A DNA stretch of 64,000 nucleotides, taken from contig NZ_SZPZ01000002.1 of assembly GCF_005233875.1 (NCBI RefSeq), forward strand, positions 248,001-312,000, given 5' to 3'. Below, one piece after another: positions 50,887-59,424 of the stretch. The stretch comes from Kribbella jiaozuonensis. GTDB taxonomy: Bacteria; Actinomycetota; Actinomycetes; Propionibacteriales; Kribbellaceae. The position numbers and the translations under genes are program-made. The notes under the pieces were generated by a model that was not told the origin of the DNA, did not search any database, and saw nothing but the letters and a program-made list of their open reading frames with translations. Numbering within the stretch: the first letter of the stretch is position 1; the number at the start of each line of letters is the position of its first letter.

Positions 50887-50911
50887 TAAGTTCACTCGAT
50901 TAGTCGACTTA
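50887..50911. promoter_or_regulatory. Imperfect 25-base palindrome between divergent genes
   Basis: Arms TAAGTTCACT and AGTCGACTTA (matching as TAAGTnnACT / AGTnnACTTA, eight of ten positions) around CGATT. It begins 12 bases upstream of the SsuD-like start codon, in an unusually AT-rich island, and is a good operator candidate for one or both genes. Confidence 0.5.
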
Positions 50912-50958
50912 GGATGTCTTGCTGGTCAAGATGGCGGTGCCGGGGCGACTCTGGAGAG

Positions 50959-52353
50959 ATGGACGAGCCACTGACGGCGAAGGAGCGGGCGGCGCAGGGG
51001 AAGGCGGTCCGGAAGGAGGTACCGCTCGAGTCCCATGCCGAGGTCCGGCTGAGCCCGACGCGGGACCCGGTCGGGCTCCTGCTCACCCAGGCCGAGGGGC
51101 GGGTGCCGGAGCTGGTGCCGATCCGGCACGGCCGCATGCTTGTCTCGCCGTTCACGTTCTACCGCGGTGCCGCGCTGGTGATGGCGGCCGACCTCGCGGA
51201 GACGCCGGCGACCGGGCTGCAGGTGCAGCTGTGCGGAGATGCGCATCTGTCGAACTTCGGTGCGTACGCGTCGCCCGATCGGCGGCTCGTGTTCGACGTG
51301 AACGACTTCGACGAGACGCTGCCGGGACCGTTCGAGTGGGACGTGAAGCGGCTCGCGACGAGTTTCGTCGTGGCCGGGCAGGACAACGGGTTCGACGCGA
51401 AGAAGTGCCGCGAGGTGGTGCTGAGCGTCGTACGGACGTATCGCGAGACGATGCGCGAGTTCGCCGGCCAGCCGATTCTTGCGGTCTGGTACGCGCGGCT
51501 GGACATCGAGGACACGGTCGCGCGGTTCAAGTCCTCGCTGCCGTCGGGTCAGCGGAAGGGGCTGAAGGCGGCGCGCGGGAAGCTCGCGAAGGCGTACACG
51601 CGCGACAGCATGCAGGCGATCGGCAAGCTCACCACGACCGTCGACGGCCACCGGCGGATCGTCTCGAACCCACCGCTCGTCATGCCGATGAACGAGTTGG
51701 TCAACCTCGACGGGGCGCTGGTGCTCTCTCGGCTGCAGAACCTGGTGAGTGGTTATCGACGCACGCTCCAGCAGGACCGCCGTCATCTGCTTGATCACTT
51801 CCGGCTCACCGATGTCGCGCACAAGGTCGTCGGCGTCGGGAGCGTCGGCACCCGGGCGTGGATCATGCTGCTGGAGTCGACGGTCGCCGACGAGGCGTTG
51901 CTGCTCCAGGCGAAGCAGGCGGGTCCGTCGGCGTTGTCGTCGTACGCCGGATCGTCGGAGCGGATGAACCAGGGGGAGCGGGTCGTCGTCGGCCAGCGGA
52001 TGATGCAGGCCACCAGCGACATCTTCCTCGGGTGGATGCGCGCGGACACCGCCGACGGCGAGCAGGACTACTACGTCCGCCAGCTCCGCGACTGGAAGAT
52101 GTCCGCCGACATCGAGAGCCTCAGCCCCGACGCCATGACCCTGTACGCCCGGCTGTGCGGCTGGACCCTCGCCCGCGCCCATGCCCGCTCCGGCGACCGG
52201 TTCGCCCTCGCCGCGTACCTCGGCAAGTCCGACCGCTTCGACCAGGCGGTCACCGACTTCGCCAGCACCTACGCCGCGCAGAACATCCTCGACCACGAGA
52301 CCTTCGCCAAGGCCGTCGCCGACGGCCGGGTCGAAGCCCGGACCAGAGTTTGA
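50959..52353 (+). CDS. DUF2252 family protein
   Basis: 464 residues of the DUF2252 family, which has a kinase-like look: LVSPFTFYRGAALVMAADLA, VQLCGDAHLSNFGAYASPDR with a phosphotransferase-like GDAHLSNFG loop, FDVNDFDETLPGPFEWDVKRL as the metal-loop analogue, and GWTLARAHARSGD near the end. The resemblance to small-molecule kinases is by motif; no substrate is known. The ATG at 50959 follows GGAGAG closely; an ATG at 50914 would add 15 Cys/Arg-rich residues and is rejected. Cytosolic. Confidence 0.9.
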   Translation: MDEPLTAKERAAQGKAVRKEVPLESHAEVRLSPTRDPVGLLLTQAEGRVPELVPIRHGRMLVSPFTFYRGAALVMAADLAETPATGLQVQLCGDAHLSNFGAYASPDRRLVFDVNDFDETLPGPFEWDVKRLATSFVVAGQDNGFDAKKCREVVLSVVRTYRETMREFAGQPILAVWYARLDIEDTVARFKSSLPSGQRKGLKAARGKLAKAYTRDSMQAIGKLTTTVDGHRRIVSNPPLVMPMNELVNLDGALVLSRLQNLVSGYRRTLQQDRRHLLDHFRLTDVAHKVVGVGSVGTRAWIMLLESTVADEALLLQAKQAGPSALSSYAGSSERMNQGERVVVGQRMMQATSDIFLGWMRADTADGEQDYYVRQLRDWKMSADIESLSPDAMTLYARLCGWTLARAHARSGDRFALAAYLGKSDRFDQAVTDFASTYAAQNILDHETFAKAVADGRVEARTRV

Positions 52354-52371
52354 TCAGGTCCCGTTGTAACG

Positions 52372-52392
52372 CATCGTGACGAGAACACGATG
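52372..52392. promoter_or_regulatory. Inverted repeat upstream of the DUF4234 gene
   Basis: CATCGTG (52372-52378) and CACGATG (52386-52392) around ACGAGAA. It is 19 bases after the DUF2252 stop and 52 before the next start, so it may be a weak terminator or an operator. Confidence 0.35.
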
Positions 52393-52443
52393 TAGCGGCC
52401 GACAGGGTCGCGCTCTGTGACCCGATCATAGGGGGGAATACTC

Positions 52444-52890
52444 GTGGGACAGCAGATCGTCCTGCCGAGCCGTGCGGGAATGCCGGTCGCGCAGGGAATG
52501 CAGATGAAGCTGCGTCACCCGGTCGGTGTCTGGCTCGGGCTGCCGTTGATCACACTCGGGATCTATCACCTGGTCTGGTACTACAAGATCCACAAGGAAC
52601 TCGCGCACTTCGACCGCCGGCGCGTGGTTCCGGTGGCCGGCCCGATGCTGGTGCTGCTCTTCCTGAGCTGGACCCTGGTCGCGCCGATGATCTCGTACTT
52701 CCGGACCGGCAAGCGGATCGCGGAGGGTCAGCGGGCCGCCGGGCTGCCGGTTACCTGCAGTGCCGGGATCGGGTTGTTGCTGATGTTCGTGTTCGGTCTG
52801 GGGACGCTGTACTACCAGCTCGAGCTCAACAAGGTGGTCAACTCGTACGGCGACGCCCCAGTGGGTACGCCGATCTCGCTGTACGTCTGA
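52444..52890 (+). CDS. DUF4234 membrane protein
   Basis: 148 residues with about three membrane helices. The DUF4234 phrase is PVGVWLGLPLITLGIYHLVWYYKIHKEL (core ITLGIYHLVWYYK), with a second pair of helices and the ending YYQLELNKVVNSYG. Many actinobacteria have several such proteins; function unknown. The GTG at 52444 has a GGGGGGAA stretch upstream. Confidence 0.88.
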   Translation: MGQQIVLPSRAGMPVAQGMQMKLRHPVGVWLGLPLITLGIYHLVWYYKIHKELAHFDRRRVVPVAGPMLVLLFLSWTLVAPMISYFRTGKRIAEGQRAAGLPVTCSAGIGLLLMFVFGLGTLYYQLELNKVVNSYGDAPVGTPISLYV

Positions 52891-52963
52891 CTCATCGCTG
52901 CGACTTGTCGGCGTCAGTAGTAACGCCTGTTGGACTCCTGCGCGGGAGCGTGATCTGGTGGCT

Positions 52964-52975
52964 GGAAACGTTCCC
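52964..52975. promoter_or_regulatory. LacI-type operator upstream of the aldo/keto reductase
   Basis: GGAAACGTTCCC: a palindrome with core AACGTT and one mismatched pair, of the AAACGTTT-type bound by LacI-family sugar regulators. It lies 18 bases before the start at 52994 and resembles the perfect site at 54007. Confidence 0.5.
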
Positions 52976-52993
52976 GTCTTCTAGGAGGGTGTT

Positions 52994-53962
52994 ATGCCGC
53001 AGGCAGCGCAGCGTTCGTTGGGTGCAGGGGGAACGGCGGTCAGTGCGCTGGGCATGGGGTGTTGGGCGATCGGGGGACCGCATGCCCGGCAGGGGAATCC
53101 GGTCGGTTGGGGTGTCATCGACGACGGTGAGTCGAAGCGGGCGCTGCAGCGCGCGTACGAGCTGGGGGTGACGTTCTTCGACACCGCCGACGTGTACGGC
53201 TGCGGCCACAGCGAGAAGCTGATCGCGGACGCGCTCGGCGACGTCCGCGACGACATCGTGATCGCCTCCAAGGCCGGCTACACGTACGTCGAGGAGACCC
53301 GCGAGGCGCCGGGTGAGAACGGCGACCCGGACTACATCCGCTGGGCCTGCGACGAGTCGCTCCGGCGGCTGAACACGGACCGGATCGATCTGTACCAGTT
53401 CCACCTCGGCGGGTACGACCTGGCCAAGGCGGACGACGTACTCGCCGTCTTCGAGGAACTGGTTGCCGCGGGCAAGGTTCGCGCGATCGGCTGGAGCACC
53501 GACGACCCGGAGCGGGCGGCGCTGTTCGCGAAAAGCCCGCACTGCAAGGCGATCCAGCAGCACTTCAACGTGTTCGGCGGGAACGCCGACGTCCTGGCGT
53601 TGTGTGAGGAGAAGGGGCTCGCGAGTATCGTCCGCGGTCCGCTCGGGATGGGTCTGCTGACCGGGAAGTTCGACCAGGACAGCAGCCTGCCCGAGGACGA
53701 CGTACGGCACGGCTGGAACTTCCGCACCGGCGACCAGGCTGAGTCGTTGCGCCGCCTCGACGCGATCCGCGACGTACTCACCTCCGACGGCCGGACGCTC
53801 GCGCAGGGCGCGCTCGGCTGGCTGTGGGCGCGTAGCGAGGCGTTCGTCCCGATCCCCGGGTTCAAGACGGTCGCGCAGGTGGAGGAGAACGCCGGCGCCC
53901 TGCAGCACGGTCCGCTGACCCCGGCGCAACTGGATGAGATTGCCACGATCCTGGGCCATTGA
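52994..53962 (+). CDS. Aldo/keto reductase
   Basis: 322 residues. The tetrad is Asp and Tyr in FFDTADVYGCGHSE, Lys in VIASKAGY and His in LYQFHLGG. The later NVFGGNADVLALCEEKGLA and IPGFKTVAQVEENAGAL segments fit the family. NADPH-dependent reduction of aldehydes or sugars is expected; substrate unknown. GGAGGG lies nine bases before the ATG and a LacI-type palindrome just upstream, a site type shared with the GH76 gene that follows, so a sugar-linked role is plausible (inference). Confidence 0.9.
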   Translation: MPQAAQRSLGAGGTAVSALGMGCWAIGGPHARQGNPVGWGVIDDGESKRALQRAYELGVTFFDTADVYGCGHSEKLIADALGDVRDDIVIASKAGYTYVEETREAPGENGDPDYIRWACDESLRRLNTDRIDLYQFHLGGYDLAKADDVLAVFEELVAAGKVRAIGWSTDDPERAALFAKSPHCKAIQQHFNVFGGNADVLALCEEKGLASIVRGPLGMGLLTGKFDQDSSLPEDDVRHGWNFRTGDQAESLRRLDAIRDVLTSDGRTLAQGALGWLWARSEAFVPIPGFKTVAQVEENAGALQHGPLTPAQLDEIATILGH

Positions 53963-54006
53963 CATCGTTGTCTGGTGCGACGACGATACATCCTCGGAAG
54001 CTCGGT

Positions 54007-54016
54007 GAAACGTTTC
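54007..54016. promoter_or_regulatory. LacI-type operator upstream of the GH76 gene
   Basis: GAAACGTTTC, a perfect 10-base palindrome inside GGTGAAACGTTTCCAA, 25 bases before the GH76 start. Same theme as the site at 52964. A LacI-family repressor is expected but none is encoded in the window. Confidence 0.6.
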
Positions 54017-54040
54017 CAAGCCGCTCGAGGAGATCCGCCC

Positions 54041-55902
54041 ATGGTCTTGCACCGTCGTACCTTCCGTCTGCTCGTGGCCGGGGCGGTGACGCTGGCGATC
54101 GGGCTGGGGTCACCGCCGGCCGGCGCCACTCCGCCGCGTGCCGACGGCCCGACCGCCACCGCGCGCGCCCGCGTCGCGGCCGACGAACTGATGAGCTCGT
54201 ACGAGCCGAACAAAGCCTGGTTCCCCTCGAGTTGGTGGAACTCCGCGGTCGCGTTGCAGACCATCGGCGACTACATGCAGCGCACCGGCGACCGGCGCTA
54301 CCTGCCGCAGCTGGACAACACGTTCGAGAAGGACAAGGGCAAGTTCCCGGCCGGCTACCTGTCCGGTGACGAGCTGCTCGGCAACTTCACCAGCCGTGCG
54401 ATCGACGACTCCGAGTGGTGGGGTCTGACCTGGATCCAGGCGTACGACCTGACCAAGAACCGCAAGTACCTCGACATGGCGGTCAAGATCGCGGAGTACG
54501 TCGAGGGCTACTGGGACCCGAGCACCTGCGGCGGCGGTGTCTGGTGGAACGGCGAACGCACGTACAAGAACGCCGTCACCAACGGCCTCTGGATCCGCCT
54601 CACCGCCGAGCTGCACAACCGCATGCCGCACGACAAACGCTGGCTCGGCCGCGCGCAGGAGGGCTGGAACTGGTTCACCGCCAGCGGCATGATCAACTCC
54701 GCCGGCCTGGTCAACGACGGCCTGCGGGACGACTGCACGAGCAACGGCGACACGGTCTGGAGCTACAACCAGGGCCTCGCGATCGGTGCAGGCCTCGAGC
54801 TCTATCGAGCCACCCACGACAGCAAGATCCTCCCAACAGTCCGGCGATTGGCCGACGCGGCGATCGCTCCTGGCGGCCTGGTCACCGACGGCGTCCTCAC
54901 GGAGTACTGCGATGCGCCGGGCCGGACGTGTGACGACAACGGCAAGCAGTTCAAGGGCATCTTCATGCGCTACTGGATGGACCTCGCCGACACCACCCGC
55001 GATCCGCGCTACACCGCCTTCGTCGCGCAGCAGGCCGCTGCGGTCTGGGACAACGATCGGGACGCGTCCGACCGGCTGGGGGAGCGGTGGTCCGGCGCCG
55101 AACCGAACGTCTTCGACTGGCGTACCCAGGCCAGTGCGCTCAGCGCCCTGATCGCCGCCGTACCCACGTCGCCGCCGTCCCGATCGTTGTCCGCGACAAC
55201 CAATCCGGCCTTGCCGGTGATCATGCCCGCGACCGGTAGCGCGACGCATGTGAAGGTCACTGTCGGGCTGCAGGCGACCGGGACGGGTCCGCTCCAGGTC
55301 GTGGTCCGCCCGTCCGCTCCTTCCGGATGGACCGTGACCCCGGCGCGGAAGACCGTCACGCTGCGCCCGCACGGTAACGCCGTACCAGTGCACGCCTCCG
55401 TGGACCTCGACGTGACGATCCCCGCCGGCACCGCGGACGGCCTCCACTCGGTGACCGCCACCGCGACCTCCGGATCGCTGTCGTTCAGCACGCGGTCGGA
55501 CATCCTGATCGCGCACACTGCCGACTTCGACACGGGTACGGCGGCCGAGACCCCGTGGCTGTACGACGCGGACGGTTCGCAGAGCAACGGCGTACAGAAC
55601 CGGTTCGCTGACGGGCACTCGTACTTCGTCTACCGCTTCCCGTTCCCGTCCGACACGACCTCGGCGTCGGCGACCCTGACGATCGACAACGAGTTCGTCG
55701 TCCAGGTCAGCGGCGACGGGCAGACCTGGACCACGGTCGCGACCGAGACCAACCCGTACCACGACGGCGAGAACAAGGCCGCCCGCACGTTCGACCTCAC
55801 GCAGTACCTCGGCGCCGACAAGGCCGGGTACGTACGAGTCTCGGACTCGTTCCCCGACGACGGCTGGGGCGGCCGCGTCTACCACGTCACCGCGACGTAC
55901 AA

Positions 55903-55906
<4 letters not shown>
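54041..55906 (+). CDS. Secreted GH76 alpha-1,6-mannanase-like protein with accessory beta domains
   Basis: 621 residues. A signal peptide (VLHRRTFRLLVAGAVTLAIG ending near AGA) precedes a GH76 (alpha/alpha)6 barrel with the catalytic Asp pair in RAIDDSEWWGLTW, plus GGVWWNGERTYKNAVTNGLW (20) and VWSYNQGLAIGAGLELYRAT. From about residue 390 follow a NEW3-like beta domain (VTVGLQATGTGPLQVVVRPS) and a C-terminal galactose-binding-like domain ending in FPDDGWGGRVYHV. It should cut alpha-1,6-mannan, as in yeast wall or mycobacterial glycans, outside the cell. ATG at 54041 with GAGGAG eight bases upstream. Confidence 0.88.
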
Positions 55907-56916
<1,010 letters not shown>

Positions 56917-56981
56917 GCTTGTTCCTCCTTGGGATTGCCTCCAGGCTTGCTGCCGGACCGACGGGGGAGAAGGCCCACTTC

Positions 56982-57006
56982 ATCCACGGACAGGTTGTCC
57001 CTGGAT
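56982..57006. promoter_or_regulatory. Near-perfect 25-base operator between AKR and HTH genes
   Basis: Left arm ATCCACGGACA and right arm TGTCCCTGGAT match as inverted repeats at ten of eleven positions, around GGT. It lies between the divergent AKR and HTH starts, 20 bases before the HTH start, the expected place for autoregulation. Confidence 0.75.
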
Positions 57007-57025
57007 AGGCCTTGGGGCGTCGCGG

Positions 57026-57871
57026 ATGATGGACCGTGTGATCGATCGTGACGGCCTGGCCGACTTCCTCCGCCGGCGCCGGGAGGTGCTGCACCCGGCC
57101 GACGTCGGGCTGCCCGACGGCGCACGCCGCCGTACGCCGGGACTGCGGCGCGAGGAGGTCGCTCAGCTCGCCGGTATGTCCACGGACTACTACTCGCGGC
57201 TGGAGCAGTCCCGGGGCGCGAACCCGTCCGAGCCGATCGTCGCGAGCCTGGCCCGCGCCCTCCGCTGCGACCTGGACGAGCGCGACCACCTGTACCACCT
57301 GGCCGGCCTCAACCCGCCGCTACGCCGGGCCGGTCGCCATATCCCACCCGGCATGCTCGCGCTGGTCAGCCGTCTGACCGACATTCCGGTGGTCATCTGC
57401 ACGGATCTCGACGAGGTCCTCTGGCAGAACGCGTTGGCTGACGTCGTCGTCGGCCCGCTCGCCGCCGAGGGCCGGGCCCGCAACCTCACCTGGCTGTGGT
57501 TCACCGATCCGGCGATCCGGCGGATCTTCCCCGAGGAGGACTGGGACGTCCACTCGGCCTCGCACGTCGCCGACCTGCGCGCGACGTACTCCCGCCGGAT
57601 GGGCGACCCCGACATCACCGAGCTGGTCGACGACCTCACCGCTCGCAGCGAGGAGTTCCGCGAGCTGTGGCAGCTGCACGAGGTCGCCGTACGCCGCCTG
57701 CCGCGCAAGCGCTTCCTGAACCGCGAGGTCGGCGATCTCGACCTGACCTGCGAGACCCTCCTGACTCCCGCAGCGGACCTGCGCGTCCGCGCCTTCCTCC
57801 CGATCGAAGGCACCGACGCCCGCGAGAAGCTGGACCTCCTCCGCGTGATCGGCACCCAGAGCTTCGCCTAG
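57026..57871 (+). CDS. XRE-type regulator with MmyB-like ligand-binding domain
   Basis: 281 residues. The HTH is in RRTPGLRREEVAQLAGMSTDYYSRLEQSRG (core REEVAQLAGMSTDYYSRLEQ), the hallmark of the MmyB-like family, followed by a PAS-like domain (PVVICTDLDEVLWQNALADVVVG, NLTWLWFTDP) thought to bind a fatty acid or other small ligand. Starts at ATG 57026 or 57029. It is divergent from an AKR gene with a 25-base palindrome between them. The stop shares CTAG (57868-57871) with the convergent tetR gene. Confidence 0.9.
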   Translation: MMDRVIDRDGLADFLRRRREVLHPADVGLPDGARRRTPGLRREEVAQLAGMSTDYYSRLEQSRGANPSEPIVASLARALRCDLDERDHLYHLAGLNPPLRRAGRHIPPGMLALVSRLTDIPVVICTDLDEVLWQNALADVVVGPLAAEGRARNLTWLWFTDPAIRRIFPEEDWDVHSASHVADLRATYSRRMGDPDITELVDDLTARSEEFRELWQLHEVAVRRLPRKRFLNREVGDLDLTCETLLTPAADLRVRAFLPIEGTDAREKLDLLRVIGTQSFA

Positions 57872-58431
57872 CGGAGCCCGTTCACGAGAAGCGCGAGCAG
57901 GCGCTCGGTCTGCTCGCGCTGCTGCTCCGGCTCGGCAGCGATCACCGCGCCGGCCATCGCCGCGACCACGTCATCCGGTCGTACGTCGGACCGGAAGATC
58001 CCCGCGGCCACCCCGGCGTCGAGGAAGTGCGCGACCGCGGCGGTGAGCCGGGCGCGGGTGTCCGACTGTGTGATCGCACCCGAGGCGACCATCGCGCGTA
58101 GTGACATCCCCATCGCCCGCTTGGAGTCGACGAAGTCGAGGTAGCGGTGCATCCACGCGAGCAGGCGTTCGTCAGCCGGTCCTGTGGCGGCCATCTCGGG
58201 AGCGGCGTCGCAGAGTCGCGTCAACTCCTGGCGGTAGACAGCCTCGAGCAGCGCCTCCCGGTTGGGGAAGTGGCGGTAGAGGGTGGCAACGCCGACCCCG
58301 GCCCGCGCCGCGACCCGATCCAGCGACAGCCGCACCTCCGACCCGTCGCGCGCGGCCAGGGCGAGGTCGGCCAGCTCGTCGCCGGCCGCGACCACGACCT
58401 GCTCCCGCTTCCGCGCAGCATCCGCCCGCAT
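57868..58431 (-). CDS. TetR-family regulator controlling the adjacent AKR
   Basis: 187 residues. The HTH reads LSLDRVAARAGVGVATLYRHFPNREALLEAVY (core RVAARAGVGVATLYRHFPNR). The C-terminal domain resembles the TetR_C family with RLLAWMHRYLDFVDSKR. Two identical-type 20-base operators lie upstream; the first abuts the start codon and contains the ribosome site GGAGG on the minus strand, so binding would block its own expression. It is divergent from the AKR at 58513. Confidence 0.92.
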   Translation of the reverse strand: MRADAARKREQVVVAAGDELADLALAARDGSEVRLSLDRVAARAGVGVATLYRHFPNREALLEAVYRQELTRLCDAAPEMAATGPADERLLAWMHRYLDFVDSKRAMGMSLRAMVASGAITQSDTRARLTAAVAHFLDAGVAAGIFRSDVRPDDVVAAMAGAVIAAEPEQQREQTERLLALLVNGLR

Positions 58432-58451
58432 AAGTGGAGAAACCTCCAGTT
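58432..58451. promoter_or_regulatory. TetR operator 1
   Basis: AAGTGGAGAAACCTCCAGTT, a palindrome of the form AAnTGGAG-AAAC-CTCCAnTT. It begins at the base next to the tetR start codon and contains the tetR ribosome-binding GGAGG. Confidence 0.8.
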
Positions 58452-58470
58452 AGTGCTATCGTCGACCCAT

Positions 58471-58490
58471 AAGTGGAGAAACCTCCATTT
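58471..58490. promoter_or_regulatory. TetR operator 2
   Basis: AAGTGGAGAAACCTCCATTT, nearly identical to operator 1 and 39 bases from it in the same orientation. It lies 23 bases before the AKR start, within its probable promoter region. Confidence 0.8.
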
Positions 58491-58512
58491 CTCACTCTAC
58501 CTGAGGACTCCG

Positions 58513-59424
58513 ATGACCTCCCAGCGACCAGGCGGCACCGTCAAGCTCGGACAGCACGAGATCCGCAGGATCGGGTACGGCGCGATGCAGCTCGAGCAGG
58601 TGGACACCGCCGCGGCCACCGCCGTACTGCGGCGCGCCGTCGAGCTCGGCATCAACCACGTCGACACCGCCTCGTTCTACGGCCACACCACCGTCAACCA
58701 GCACATCCGGGCCGCCCTGCACCCGTACGCCGACGACCTCGTCATCGTCAGCAAGGTCGGCGCCCGGCGCCTCGAAGTGCCGGTGCGAGTGCGGTTGGGC
58801 GAGGTGGAGGCGCCGGTGCACCTGGCGCTGGCGCAACGGCCCGAGCAGTTGCGCGAGCAGATCCACCTCGACCTGACCTCACTCGGCCTCGAACAGGTGC
58901 CGGTGGTCAACCTGCGCCGGGCGGACCACGGCCCCGGCTTGATCGCCGAAGGCGACCAGCTGGTTCCTCTCGACGACCAGCTCGCCGAACTGATTGCCCT
59001 GCGCAACGAAGGGTTGATCGGCGCGATCGGCCTCAGCAACGTCAGCACCGAGCAGCTGAAGCAGGCACTGCCGGCCGGCATCGTCTGCGTCCAGAACGCC
59101 TACAGCCTCCTCGACCGCTCCTCCGAGGAACAGCTCCAACTCTGTGCGGCCAACGACGTCACCTGGATCCCGTACTTCCCACTCGGCTCGGCCTTCGACC
59201 GGATCCCGTCCCCGACCGAGCACCCCGCCGTACAAGCCCTCGCCACCCGCCTCAACACCACCCCGGCCGCCATCTGCCTCGCCTGGATCCTCGCGCACAG
59301 CAACCACACCGCCCTGATCCCCGGCACCCGCAGCATCGACCACCTCGAGGAGAACGTCCGCACAGCAGACGTCGAGCTCGACAAGGAGGCCCTCGCCGAG
59401 CTCGACGCCGTCGTCAACGCTTGA
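58513..59424 (+). CDS. Aldo/keto reductase with Arg in place of the tetrad His
   Basis: 303 residues. Asp and Tyr are in HVDTASFYGHTT and Lys in IVSKVGARR, but the position normally held by His reads VVNLRRADHG, so the His is replaced. This V-V-N-L-R-R form is known in a branch of AKRs (AKR13-like) and may alter the reaction or pH optimum. The C-terminal cofactor segment LIPGTRSIDHLEENV is intact. It is controlled by the divergent TetR gene. It overlaps the end of the secreted BNR gene by 11 bases. Confidence 0.9.
   Translation: MTSQRPGGTVKLGQHEIRRIGYGAMQLEQVDTAAATAVLRRAVELGINHVDTASFYGHTTVNQHIRAALHPYADDLVIVSKVGARRLEVPVRVRLGEVEAPVHLALAQRPEQLREQIHLDLTSLGLEQVPVVNLRRADHGPGLIAEGDQLVPLDDQLAELIALRNEGLIGAIGLSNVSTEQLKQALPAGIVCVQNAYSLLDRSSEEQLQLCAANDVTWIPYFPLGSAFDRIPSPTEHPAVQALATRLNTTPAAICLAWILAHSNHTALIPGTRSIDHLEENVRTADVELDKEALAELDAVVNA

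Noticed and set aside
48859..50911. Prophage remnant suggested by the endolysin-like amidase
   Set aside because: Flanking genes are ordinary chromosomal genes and no integrase, capsid, tail or attachment-site repeat is visible.
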